From: an uncultured Eubacteriales bacterium
GTDB taxonomy: Bacteria; Bacillota; Clostridia; Oscillospirales; CAG-272
Assembly (NCBI GenBank): GCA_900550625.1
Contig: URSW01000007.1
Span: 1-21,526, forward strand
Direction of reading: 5' to 3'
DNA: 21,526 nucleotides
Below the pieces are notes generated by a model. The model saw nothing but the letters and a program-made list of their open reading frames with translations. It searched no databases and was not told the origin of the DNA. The position numbers and the translations under genes are program-made. Positions 1 to 7,288 of the stretch are shown here, one piece after another; the stretch's first letter is position 1; each line of letters starts with the position of its first letter.

Positions 1-325
1 CTGCCGCGATACAGATCATCCCGAACGCCACATGGGCTTTGCGTTTTTCCCGAAGAAAAATGCTGACCAGAATCAGAAGGATGAGTGCTGCCGCTGCGAT
101 CAGCGCACTTGAGCAGATATAACTCATCAGAAGATCATGGCTGGGTCCGGCAATCGGGGCCTTTAACTGGTAAACAAGCTCTTCCATGCTCAGATTCGGC
201 CATGTTTTCCGCATCCAGCGCTCGGACGTAAACAGCAGCACGCCAAGCGTTCCGATCAACACTGCAAACACAGCCAGCAAAATGCGCCCTGCTTTTTTCG
301 TTTTTTTCTGTTTCTTGTGTTTCAT
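1..325 (-). CDS. LTA synthase-family (MdoB/sulfatase-like) phosphoglycerol transferase, N-terminal fragment
   Basis: The gene starts at ATG 323-325 and runs leftward off the window, leaving 108 residues. A GGAGGT ribosome binding site lies 6 nt upstream of the ATG. A Lys-rich cytoplasmic start is followed by a membrane segment at about residues 14-32, then a stretch reading PNLSMEELVYQLKAPIAG, then a second membrane segment at about 72-90 followed by a basic LREKRK turn. This layout, with the SMEELVYQLKAP-type phrase between the first two helices, is what I know from clostridial LTA-synthase-family proteins. These move glycerol phosphate from phosphatidylglycerol onto a cell-envelope acceptor, using an extracellular sulfatase-fold domain. 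That catalytic domain lies outside the window, so the assignment rests on the N-terminus only. An extended -10 promoter lies about 65 bp upstream. Confidence 0.7.
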   Translation of the reverse strand, partial: MKHKKQKKTKKAGRILLAVFAVLIGTLGVLLFTSERWMRKTWPNLSMEELVYQLKAPIAGPSHDLLMSYICSSALIAAAALILLILVSIFLREKRKAHVAFGMICIAA

Positions 326-390
326 CTTCCTACCTCCAAAAAGCATTACAGCTTACAAAATCTTAACTTTTCTTTACAATCGCCTTACGT

Positions 391-399
391 ATTATAGCA
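391..399 (-). promoter_or_regulatory. extended -10 promoter of the LTA-synthase-family gene
   Basis: On the minus strand the sequence reads TGCTATAAT, a perfect TATAAT with the upstream TGn extension. It lies about 65 bp before the start codon at 325. No good -35 box is present at 16-18 bp spacing, which fits an extended -10 promoter. The DNA on both sides (about 340-480) is AT-rich and holds no convincing gene. Confidence 0.5.
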
Positions 400-481
400 A
401 AGACCGTTTTAAAAAGATAGAAAATTTTTATAAAATTTTTGTTTTGCGTGCAACCTTCGGCAAAAAATTACGTCTATATAG

Positions 482-1395
482 GTGAAAGGAGATCACGAGA
501 TCACGAAAAAGGCATCAATTCCCACGGCAGGCAGCGCGCCGCTACCGCCCCGGAGCAAAACGCAGCAGACTCTGCCGCCGTCTGAAAAGTCCGATTTACC
601 GCAAAGCAAACCGACCCCGGCGATTTTTGTAAAACTGTACGACAATATGTAAAATTACATTGTCAACGTTTTCTATGGTAATATTGTATCGAAGACAACA
701 GTAGGAGGAAGGTGAAACCGATGCAGATTTGTTGGTACGGTCTGAAAATAAAGCTGTGACCGAAAAGATACCGCTTATCCCCACATACGATTGTCAATCC
801 AATACAATCAGCAAACAACGCAAAGCTGAAGCTTGAGTCAAGGTCGACAGGCGACAATCAGAAATGGTATCTGGAACCTGTTGACGAAGCAAACTTTTAC
901 TTCAGATACATGTTTACCAATGCCAATGAAAACAGCTATATTACCCTCGGCTCCGGATATAAAATGTACAGGGAAACATTGAATGATTGGCACTATGCTA
1001 TCGACATAACCGGAAAAACTTCTTTTATCAGAGGAACGCCGATCTTCTCGCCGACATCGGGAACCGTAATTTATTCGCAACATAACCCAGAAAGCGGAAA
1101 CTATGTCGTAATCGAAACCGACAAATGCGTGAAAGGCACGGGTAAAAAGGTAATACTTACCTTTGCACACATGATCGAAAAATCTCCGTTAGAGGTCGGT
1201 CAACGTGTACTCCCAAAAAAATTCATAGGGTATGTAGGAAGCACCGGAAATTCAAGCGGAGATCACCTCCATCACGCGGTTTTCAAAAGTCCTCCCGGCT
1301 CCAATACCATTTACGAAAGCCAAATCAACTGCATTAATCCTCAGAGATTTTATCCGAATGTACCTTTTGCCGGCGAAACCTCTACCGCACCATAA
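482..1395 (+). pseudogene. decayed secreted M23 metallopeptidase gene, intact only in its 3' part
   Basis: The 3' part (from about 790 to 1395) is open and encodes an M23/LytM endopeptidase domain with its metal ligands present: HYAID (H-x3-D), FAHM and SGDHLHH (HLH). Such enzymes cut peptidoglycan cross-bridges outside the cell. Just before it lies a stretch with NQKWYLEP, reminiscent of ricin-type carbohydrate-binding repeats. ATG 910 has no ribosome binding site, and the reading frame continues upstream of it. Protein-like sequence extends back through three frames. From 482 a Pro/Ser/Lys-rich linker runs to a TAA at 650-652, then continues in the same frame as NYIVNVFYGNIVSKTTVGG. Around 701-713 it shifts +1 to GETDADLLVRSENKAVTEK, and around 786-792 it shifts +1 again into the M23 frame. 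No signal peptide or start remains. An ATG at 721 with AGGAGG at 703-708 gives only 12 codons. Sequencing errors are an alternative, but two shifts plus a stop favour real decay. Confidence 0.6.
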
Positions 1396-1446
1396 CAGTA
1401 ACCGCACTCAACAAATCGAAATATATGATATAAAGGAGTATCTCAG

Positions 1447-2229
1447 ATGAAAAAAGTAATATATGTACTGACTGTGCTGCTCGTGATCGGTATTTTAGCG
1501 GGATGCAATTCAACAGATGTGCCGACGGTTCCGGAAACGGATAGCAATACGGCAGATACTTCCGTTGCCACCGACATCGGAAAGACCGCCGCTGCCGAGG
1601 TTGGCAGTAACTCCGCGCAGATAACGGAAAAAGCTCCCGAGACCGCCGCCGAAAGTAATACCGCAAGCGGTATAGGCGGAGTATTTAACTGTTACAGGGC
1701 AAAGTATTGCTTTGAATACGGTACGATTCCGTTTGAACTCGAAGATAACGGAGTCCTTGCACCCGGAGAAATCAAGCAATGGCTCATTACGGAGAGAGGA
1801 TTTTCAGAGACTCTCAATTCGGTCGGCGCCGACAAATCCGATATTTTACTTGGGATAATAGAATATTTCAACATTCCAAAAGAAAAATTTCCAGTTGACA
1901 AGTTTCTCACTCAGGAGCGGGTTGACGCACTTTATTCAAAAGATAGAAGTAAAATCAATGAAGCTTTTGTCTCACCGCATGCAATATACAAAAACGGCGA
2001 GATATACTCTCCCGAATGGCTCGACACTCACACTCTCGAAGAAATCAACGCTGTCGGAATCACCCTGGAAGACATTGCGAAGAAAATTGAAACCGATTGG
2101 TATATAGATATGAATGATACCGAAAGATTTGAGTTTGTAAAGTTAACCGATATGGGAAAATTCGGCCTCAAAATGATGAAGCTCTGCGACGACAACGGCG
2201 TTCCTTACACCGTTCCGTCGACCAATTAA
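1447..2229 (+). CDS. lipoprotein of unknown function, first of a tandem pair
   Basis: The 260-aa product starts with a lipoprotein signal: MKK, a hydrophobic core, and lipobox LAGC with the acylated Cys at residue 20. It should therefore be anchored outside the cytoplasmic membrane. Residues 21-78 are a Thr/Ser/Ala/Glu-rich, probably disordered tether. The folded part (about 80-260) contains FNIPKEKFP and EWLDTHTLEE, both shared with the next gene. I recognise no enzyme motif or named domain. The start is supported by AAAGGAG 10 nt upstream. It begins 51 bp after the M23 pseudogene, so the three may once have formed a cell-envelope operon. A GC-rich hairpin follows the stop codon. Confidence 0.8.
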   Translation: MKKVIYVLTVLLVIGILAGCNSTDVPTVPETDSNTADTSVATDIGKTAAAEVGSNSAQITEKAPETAAESNTASGIGGVFNCYRAKYCFEYGTIPFELEDNGVLAPGEIKQWLITERGFSETLNSVGADKSDILLGIIEYFNIPKEKFPVDKFLTQERVDALYSKDRSKINEAFVSPHAIYKNGEIYSPEWLDTHTLEEINAVGITLEDIAKKIETDWYIDMNDTERFEFVKLTDMGKFGLKMMKLCDDNGVPYTVPSTN

Positions 2230-2234
2230 GTCAA

Positions 2235-2258
2235 GACCGCGCCCTTGCGGGCGCGGTC
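2235..2258 (+). terminator. GC-rich hairpin between the two lipoprotein genes, no T tract
   Basis: GACCGCGCCC at 2235-2244 pairs perfectly with GGGCGCGGTC at 2249-2258 around a TTGC loop. It sits 5 nt after one stop codon and 27 nt before the next start. No run of T follows, so it is a poor intrinsic terminator. It may instead protect the upstream mRNA end or weaken read-through into the second gene. Confidence 0.4.
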
Positions 2259-2285
2259 GAATAAAGCCGTAAAGGAGTATCTCAG

Positions 2286-3137
2286 ATGAAAAAAATAATA
2301 TATGCGCTGACTGTGCTGCTCATGATCGGGATTTTAGCGGGATGCAATTCGACAAATGTTCCCGCTGCTCCGGATAAGGAAAGCAATACGGCAGATACTT
2401 CCGTTGACGTCGATATCGGAAAGACTACAGCTGCCGAGGTTGGCAGTAATTCCGCGCAGATAACGGAAAAAGCTCCCGAGACCGCCGCCGAAAGTAATAC
2501 AGCTGGAGGTGTCGGCGGAGCTGTTCCGGACTGGTACAGATTAAAATACAATGATGAGTACGGCTCCGTTGACATAAATGATTTTGAAGGTATTTTCACA
2601 TCGGATGACTTCAATCAATGGCTCATTACGGAACACGGATATTCGGAAACTCTGTCCTCGGCAAATGCGGAAATATTTGATTTCTTACCTGAGCTAATAA
2701 GATATTTCAATATTCCAAAAGAGAAATTCCCAATCGGGGGTGGTTCAGGATACACGCAGGAAATGGCAGACGCACTCTATTCAAATGACCAAAATAAAAT
2801 AAATGAAGTATTTGTGTCGCCTTATGCGATCTTCAAAAACGGAGAGATATACACTCCCGAGTGGCTCGACACTCACACTCTCGAAGAATTCAACGAGGTA
2901 GGCATAACTCTTGAAGATATCGTAAACAAGATCGAAAACGATTGGTGTATATTTGATTACGAGTACTACTATCCGGACGGCGGTTCCAATGAAGATGATC
3001 TTCTCCCCGGAATGTATATGGAATTATTCGTCTGCAACATGAAGAAGCTCTGCAGGGACAACGGCGTTTCCTTCACCGTTCCGTCGGTCAATCAGGATTC
3101 CGGCGGCAGCGCGGGCGATCCGCTCAATCAGAAATAA
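2286..3137 (+). CDS. lipoprotein of unknown function, second of a tandem pair
   Basis: The 283-aa paralogue of the preceding gene has the same signal peptide and LAGC lipobox (Cys20). Its disordered tether is almost the same, and so is the order of conserved phrases: QWLITE, FNIPKEKFP, ALYS, FKNGEIYTPEWLDTHTLEE, GITLEDI. It differs by a more acidic, Tyr-rich insertion near residues 215-245 (DYEYYYPDGG) and by a longer Gly/Ser/Asp C-terminal tail. AAAGGAG lies 10 nt before the ATG. Function is unknown; both copies are likely surface-exposed lipoproteins. A strong bidirectional terminator follows. Confidence 0.8.
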   Translation: MKKIIYALTVLLMIGILAGCNSTNVPAAPDKESNTADTSVDVDIGKTTAAEVGSNSAQITEKAPETAAESNTAGGVGGAVPDWYRLKYNDEYGSVDINDFEGIFTSDDFNQWLITEHGYSETLSSANAEIFDFLPELIRYFNIPKEKFPIGGGSGYTQEMADALYSNDQNKINEVFVSPYAIFKNGEIYTPEWLDTHTLEEFNEVGITLEDIVNKIENDWCIFDYEYYYPDGGSNEDDLLPGMYMELFVCNMKKLCRDNGVSFTVPSVNQDSGGSAGDPLNQK

Positions 3138-3152
3138 CAAATCGAAGCAGAC

Positions 3153-3188
3153 AAAAGCCGCCGACGGAAAATTCCGTCGGCGGCTTTT
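3153..3188. terminator. bidirectional intrinsic terminator
   Basis: A 16-bp perfect stem, AAAAGCCGCCGACGGA with TCCGTCGGCGGCTTTT, closes an AAAT loop. The A and T ends let it work in both directions. It lies 16 bp after the second lipoprotein gene and 74 bp beyond the stop of the convergent flavodoxin operon. Confidence 0.9.
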
Positions 3189-3261
3189 CGGTATCCGAAA
3201 AACGTTATTCTGCCGCGCTGTTTTTGAAAGTGCGCACTTTTCGGCGAAGCGTCAGACCCCT

Positions 3262-3687
3262 TTATTCCGCGATGCTCTCGCCGAGCGCACGGCAGGATGC
3301 GAGTGCGTCGTCATCCGGTGCCTCATTGCAGATCACGCTGTCGCACGCAAAGACCGCTCCGTCTCCGGTGCAGCGCTCCTCCCAGCTTCTCATCCACTCG
3401 CCGTCTCCCCAGCCGTAGGAACCGAACAGTGCTATGCGCTTGCCGCCGAGCTTACCTTCGCACGAAGCGAACATCGGCTCGAACTCGTCCTCCTCGAGGA
3501 CCTCGGCACCCATTGCGGGGCAGCCGAACGCCACTGCATCAAGCGCGTCGAGCATCGATGCGTCGAATTCATCCGCCGTAAACAGCGAGACCTCCGCGCC
3601 CTTTGCCTTTGCACCTTCAACGACTGCGTTGGCCATGGCCTCCGTATTGCCGGTGCCGCTCCAGTATATAACCGCTGCCTTACTCAT
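3262..3687 (-). CDS. flavodoxin
   Basis: This 141-aa short-chain flavodoxin is an FMN-binding one-electron carrier in the cytoplasm. The N-terminal beta strand runs into the phosphate-binding loop WSGTGNTE (residues 9-16). FGCPAMGAE and FGSYGWGDGEWM are the usual isoalloxazine-contacting loops, the second with the typical Tyr-Gly-Trp. I chose ATG 3685-3687 because GGAAGG lies 10 nt upstream; the upstream in-frame TTG (3694-3696) is too close to that site. It is the last gene of the DUF2325-DUF3793-flavodoxin operon, 30 bp after DUF3793. Flavodoxins commonly replace ferredoxin when iron is short. That fits the palindromic operator in front of the operon, although the regulator has not been identified. 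Confidence 0.88.
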   Translation of the reverse strand: MSKAAVIYWSGTGNTEAMANAVVEGAKAKGAEVSLFTADEFDASMLDALDAVAFGCPAMGAEVLEEDEFEPMFASCEGKLGGKRIALFGSYGWGDGEWMRSWEERCTGDGAVFACDSVICNEAPDDDALASCRALGESIAE

Positions 3688-3717
3688 AATAATCAAACCT
3701 TCCTTTTTTGTATTTCT

Positions 3718-4269
3718 TCAAACAGCTACTGTGAGCTGTTCAACAGACTTTCCTTTTTTCCACTGCTCAAGATACAGTGCGGCGCACTTCCGGTACCTTC
3801 CGAAGGTGGTCATCGCCTGCTGCGTATTCCCGTACACCTTCCAGCATCCGCTGCACTTGCATCCGGACGCGCCCTTTTCGATGAAGCCGCGCACATCCTC
3901 GGGAGGGTATCCGAGGAACAGCCCGATCTCATGCGGAAAGCTTTCTCCGCTCCGCATTCTCGATATCAGCGAAGCGATGCACCGTCCGGGAGCGGAACAT
4001 CCGTATCCGCTTTTTCTGAGAATCTCCCTTGCAAGAGAATTGTCAAGATCGCGTTTCAGGCGCGACGGGCGGTAAACATACACCCATGCTTTACTTTCCG
4101 TGCGTTTTATGGGAATAACGCGAAGCCCCTTTGAAGCGAGCGTTCGGTTAAGCTCGCGGAGTCTGCGGCGAAACGCTTCGTCGCAGCCGACCTTAACCAC
4201 AAACAGATTTCCCGTTTTCAGTCCCGCAAGAGTCGGTGCGCAGTGGCGCACGATAAGTTCGTCAGACAT
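3718..4269 (-). CDS. DUF3793 family protein
   Basis: The 183-aa cytoplasmic protein carries the family-typical opening HCAPTLAGLKTGNLF and the later phrase EIGLFLGYPPEDVRGFI. A Cys cluster (CKCSGCWKVYG) and a C-terminal FGRYRKCAALYLEQW helix follow. These match the DUF3793 family as I remember it. The family has no established function and is often found next to DUF2325 and flavodoxin genes in Clostridia. The cluster of cysteines could bind a metal or cofactor, which is inference. It starts 9 bp after the DUF2325 stop codon and lies 30 bp before flavodoxin, so the three genes are surely co-transcribed. Confidence 0.82.
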   Translation of the reverse strand: MSDELIVRHCAPTLAGLKTGNLFVVKVGCDEAFRRRLRELNRTLASKGLRVIPIKRTESKAWVYVYRPSRLKRDLDNSLAREILRKSGYGCSAPGRCIASLISRMRSGESFPHEIGLFLGYPPEDVRGFIEKGASGCKCSGCWKVYGNTQQAMTTFGRYRKCAALYLEQWKKGKSVEQLTVAV

Positions 4270-4278
4270 GGCTCAGCC

Positions 4279-4560
4279 TCACGAAGCATGCTCGTCGAGA
4301 ATGTTTCTGAGCGCGGATATCGAGCTTGAATGAGAACGCGCGATAACGGTTTCACCGCCCTTTGTTTCGCTCAGTGCGCAATGGAGCATTTTATGCGACA
4401 TCGTATTTGTAAAAAGCACAAGCAGATCGGGATTTCCGATCTTGTTTTTCAGGCTTCCCTGCATTTTCGGAAAAACCTTTGCACGGCACTTGTAGCTTGT
4501 GCACAGATCCTTATATTCTCTTACCATACATTCATTTCCGCCTATAATTACCACGCTCAT
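4279..4560 (-). CDS. DUF2325 domain protein
   Basis: The 93-aa single-domain protein opens with MSVVIIGGNECMVREYKDLC. It continues with GNPDLLVLFTNTMSHKM and ends with ARSHSSSISALRNILDEH. The alpha/beta pattern and the IIGG, LFTNT and SHSSS phrases are those of DUF2325, a family of unknown function. Cysteines at residues 11, 20 and 25 could bind metal or act in redox sensing; that is inference. It is the first gene of the operon. The leader between start and operator is 71 bp, and AAAGGTGA serves as ribosome binding site. Confidence 0.85.
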   Translation of the reverse strand: MSVVIIGGNECMVREYKDLCTSYKCRAKVFPKMQGSLKNKIGNPDLLVLFTNTMSHKMLHCALSETKGGETVIARSHSSSISALRNILDEHAS

Positions 4561-4631
4561 ATTCTCTTTTCACCTTTCTTTCGCTTTCTGTTTTTATTTT
4601 TACCCGTTTCGGGATTTTATTGCGTTATATA

Positions 4632-4649
4632 GGTTAGCATATGCTAACC
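4632..4649. promoter_or_regulatory. palindromic operator (box 1) before the DUF2325-DUF3793-flavodoxin operon
   Basis: GGTTAGCATATGCTAACC is a perfect 18-bp palindrome, 72 bp before the DUF2325 start. The same arms recur twice before the ABC operon. A TATATAAC -10-like stretch (4624-4631, minus strand) touches its downstream edge. Alternatively, TTTACA in the upstream hairpin with TATGCT at 19-bp spacing would place the box on the -10. Either way it overlaps the likely promoter, as a repressor site would. The arms resemble DtxR/IdeR half-sites (GGTTAG...CTAACC), but the gap is longer than in the classical DtxR box. The regulator is not in the window. Confidence 0.75.
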
Positions 4650-4660
4650 GATGCGTTTTA

Positions 4661-4688
4661 TGTAAACCGTTCCGAAGAACGGTTTACA
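4661..4688 (-). terminator. hairpin with UUCG tetraloop ending the ABC/heavy-metal-protein operon
   Basis: A perfect 12-bp stem (TGTAAACCGTTC with GAACGGTTTACA) closes a 4-nt loop. On the minus strand the loop reads C(UUCG)G, an exceptionally stable tetraloop. It lies 24 bp after the stop of the heavy-metal protein and 12 bp before box 1. The downstream T tract is poor on this strand, so termination may be partial. Confidence 0.6.
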
Positions 4689-4712
4689 TTTTCGTGGGAT
4701 CGTACGAAAATC

Positions 4713-4970
4713 TTATTTTCCGAAAATCCCGAGAAATCCTTTTTTCTCATACGGCTCGCGGCTGATCTGCAGCACGGTATACCCCGTTTTTCCGACGGCG
4801 TCCTTCAGCTCTTCATCGGAAATATCGTTTTCGGAAATAACGGTACACTCGCCCTTGGTGTGCGAGGATGTCACCTTCCTCACCCGAAACGCGCCCCGTA
4901 TCGCTTCATTTACATGTGCTTCGCACATTCCGCACATCATTCCGTCTATTTTCATTGTTATCTTTGTCAT
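4713..4970 (-). CDS. small heavy-metal-associated (HMA) domain protein
   Basis: The 85-aa protein has one ferredoxin-like HMA domain. The opening strand ITMKIDGMMCGMC holds the metal-binding loop MxCxxC with Cys13 and Cys16, and AHVNEAIR is the following helix. GYTVL is the usual late strand, and the tail (EPYEKKGFLGIFGK) is basic. Such domains bind soft metals (Cu+, Zn2+, Cd2+) and pass them to transporters. It begins 26 bp after the permease and is the last gene of the ABC operon. It could be a cytoplasmic metal donor or sensor for that transporter; this is inference. Confidence 0.88.
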   Translation of the reverse strand: MTKITMKIDGMMCGMCEAHVNEAIRGAFRVRKVTSSHTKGECTVISENDISDEELKDAVGKTGYTVLQISREPYEKKGFLGIFGK

Positions 4971-4996
4971 TTCATTTTCATCCTTTACGGCTTGCG

Positions 4997-7276
4997 TTAT
5001 TCGGCGCCCTTGAGGGCTTCGACCATATCGATCTTTTTATTCTTTGCCGCGATCATCACGCTGACCGCAAGCGACACGCCGAATGTAAGAATTATACTTA
5101 CGGCGTACGTCAGCGGTCCGATGACCGTGCGCATTTCGTATTCGGAAGCAAGAAGCTTCATCAGAACGCTGAGGGTAAGGTAGCCGCCCGGCAAGCCGAT
5201 CAGCACTCCGACAAAAGTGATCCACAGATTCTGGCTTATGAGAAGCTTCGCTATCTTTTTATCCTTGAAGCCGACGACCTTCAGCGTAGCCATCTCTCGG
5301 TAGCGCTCGGCGTAGCTCATCACGCCGAGATTGTAAAGCACGACCGTGCAGAGTATGACCGCCGCAAAGATAAGAACGAATATCATGAGATCCATGATCT
5401 CGGTAAACGTATCAAACGAATCGATAATAGCCTGCTTTGACTGCACGCTCTTTATTGCGCCGTCGGACGGAATCTCCGCTTTCTGCACCGGGGTATAAAC
5501 CGAATCCACCGTGCGGGGGATTCCGAGGCTCTCGGCGTACTCATCGGTGATCACGATACTTTCGGATACCGATTGGATTATGCCGTTGACCTTCATCGAA
5601 TATTTTTCGTCCGAGCCGTAAGGGCTTACGGTAAAGGTATCGCCCGCGGCAAGATCAAATTCATCCGCAATACGCATACATATGTAAGCGCCGTCGTTTT
5701 CAAGTGAGGTGTATCCTTTCTTCGCCGAAGGGAAACGGACCGTATCGTGAGTTATTTTGTAAATATCAAGAGACAGCGCCTTTTCTTCAAGCTGTACGCT
5801 GACCGACGCGCTCGTATCTCCGCCGTACTTCTCGCAAAGAGCGCTGCGCTCTTCGTCCGTCGCGTCCTCGCTCAGGTAGATGCGGGAAGCGTAGTTTGTC
5901 GCGCCGTCATAATAAACATCGAGAAATTCGTTCATCGTGTCGCGCATACCGACCGATCCGACGGCGATTATCATGCATCCGACAATGCCTATGAGAGTCA
6001 TGAGAGTTCTCGATTTATGACGCATGATGTCGCGCAGGTTCCAGCGGATGCCGAAACCGAGGCGGTGGAAAAACGCCGTTTTCTCGATCCGCAGCGGTTT
6101 TACCTTTTTAGGGGTATACGGGCGAAGCGAGTCCGCCGCGCATCCGGCAAGCATCTTTCGCACGGAAAGGAATCCGATCACCGTAAGCAGCGCGATTATG
6201 CCGACAAGGACGATCCAGCAGAACCACGGAAGCGAAAGCTTCCACGACGGCATATCGAGATATGTGCCCATCGAGCCGCTCGGATTCATAATGAAATACG
6301 CTACGCCGAAGCCGAGCGCGATTCCGAGTGCGGAGCCGATAAGCCCGATCATCAGGGCATACGACGTGTAGTGAGCAAGAATACGCCGATTCTTGAAGCC
6401 GAGCGCTTTCAGCGTTCCGATCTGTGTTTTTTCTTTAGCGGCGAGGCGGTGCATCGTAGTCACCATCGTGAGAACCGCAATAAGAAGGAACATCACCGGA
6501 AGGACCGTGCTCATGGTCTTTCCTTCCTCAGCCTCACCCGATGCGCCGGAATAAGATATGTTCTCATCCTTCGAAAGAATGAGCATCGTCTTTCCGAATG
6601 CGCTGTCGATTCTCTCGCAGAAATCCTTCTTTTCCGTATCCGAAATGACATTTATCTGCGGATAGAATTCGAATCCGAGGGCATCCTTCATCATCGCGGG
6701 AGAGATATACGCAAAGCCGTATGTATCGGGATCGGGCATAAGCTGCGTTTCGTCCCGCACGCATATGAGGTATTCACCGGCTCTTATAAGTCCGCGGACC
6801 TTTCCGGTGATCTCCGCGTTTCTGTAAACGAACGTGAGTGTATCGCCGACGGCAATGCCGTTTGCATCTGCGTATTTCTTCGAAATCCAGATCCTGTCCG
6901 TACTGTCCGGGTCGTATCCGTCGCCGTCAACCGTAATAAACGATGAAACATCCGGATTTTCGGTAACGGTCAGCGCGACCGAATCGCCGTCCCTCTCCTT
7001 GACGTCGGCATTCACCGAAATAAAGCGCGATGATGCTTTCACGCCGTCGACGGAAAGCACGTTCTGCACATCATCCGCCGAAAATCCGCTTTCGGAAACG
7101 ATTCTATAATCTGCAAAGTTCGTCTCCCGAAGAAAGCTGTCGGAATTTTTTTCGAGGCTGTACCATTCTATGTTGAATCCGATAAATATCCCTATTCCCA
7201 AGGCGATCATGATTATCATGGAAATAAACTGAGCCTTGTATGTACCCATGGTGCGCCACAATTTACGAAGCAGCAT
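4997..7276 (-). CDS. ABC transporter permease, two-module FtsX/MacB type
   Basis: The 759-aa membrane protein has duplicated FtsX architecture. A membrane helix (about 12-35) is followed by an extracytoplasmic MacB-like domain (about 40-245). Three helices (about 255-370) include the coupling phrase LKALGFKNRRIL. A further helix near 430 leads to a second extracytoplasmic domain, then three C-terminal helices include LKVVGFKDKKI. The repeated LK-x2-GFK coupling helices should contact the ATPase. This family covers lipoprotein release, peptide and antibiotic efflux and mechanotransmission; the substrate here is unknown. AAAGGAG precedes the ATG, 12 bp after the ATPase stop. Being followed by an HMA protein suggests a metal link. 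Confidence 0.88.
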   Translation of the reverse strand: MLLRKLWRTMGTYKAQFISMIIMIALGIGIFIGFNIEWYSLEKNSDSFLRETNFADYRIVSESGFSADDVQNVLSVDGVKASSRFISVNADVKERDGDSVALTVTENPDVSSFITVDGDGYDPDSTDRIWISKKYADANGIAVGDTLTFVYRNAEITGKVRGLIRAGEYLICVRDETQLMPDPDTYGFAYISPAMMKDALGFEFYPQINVISDTEKKDFCERIDSAFGKTMLILSKDENISYSGASGEAEEGKTMSTVLPVMFLLIAVLTMVTTMHRLAAKEKTQIGTLKALGFKNRRILAHYTSYALMIGLIGSALGIALGFGVAYFIMNPSGSMGTYLDMPSWKLSLPWFCWIVLVGIIALLTVIGFLSVRKMLAGCAADSLRPYTPKKVKPLRIEKTAFFHRLGFGIRWNLRDIMRHKSRTLMTLIGIVGCMIIAVGSVGMRDTMNEFLDVYYDGATNYASRIYLSEDATDEERSALCEKYGGDTSASVSVQLEEKALSLDIYKITHDTVRFPSAKKGYTSLENDGAYICMRIADEFDLAAGDTFTVSPYGSDEKYSMKVNGIIQSVSESIVITDEYAESLGIPRTVDSVYTPVQKAEIPSDGAIKSVQSKQAIIDSFDTFTEIMDLMIFVLIFAAVILCTVVLYNLGVMSYAERYREMATLKVVGFKDKKIAKLLISQNLWITFVGVLIGLPGGYLTLSVLMKLLASEYEMRTVIGPLTYAVSIILTFGVSLAVSVMIAAKNKKIDMVEALKGAE

Positions 7277-7288
7277 ATGAAATCTCCT

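Larger units (their letters stand above)
1431..2500 (+). repeat. direct duplication: near-identical blocks shared by the two lipoprotein genes
   Basis: Two blocks are nearly identical between the paralogues. The first is 25 nt covering ribosome binding site and start (1431-1455 and 2270-2294, identical as read). The second is about 71 nt in the tether-coding part (1591-1661 and 2430-2500, one difference seen). Much of the later coding sequence has diverged strongly. The unit length from start to start is 839 bp. Confidence 0.75.

Noticed and set aside
660..720. promoter (TTGTCA/TATTGT) plus AGGAGG and ATG 721 as a genuine short gene
   Set aside because: It would encode only 12 residues, and the AGGAGG falls inside sequence that reads as coding (TTVGG) for the decayed gene. 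I treat it as coincidental.
757..759. in-frame TGA before the M23 domain as a recoded (Trp or Sec) codon
   Set aside because: Other genes here end normally at TGA (for example at 12377) and use TGG for Trp. The protein-like sequence upstream lies in other frames, so decay explains the region better.
3227..3240. 14-bp palindrome AAAGTGCGCACTTT
   Set aside because: It lies between the terminator and the flavodoxin stop, with no promoter or second copy in the window. It could be chance.
5747..6946. 399-codon open frame on the plus strand
   Set aside because: It lies wholly antisense to the FtsX-type permease, is rich in Arg, His and Ser as expected for a shadow frame, and shows no recognisable motif.
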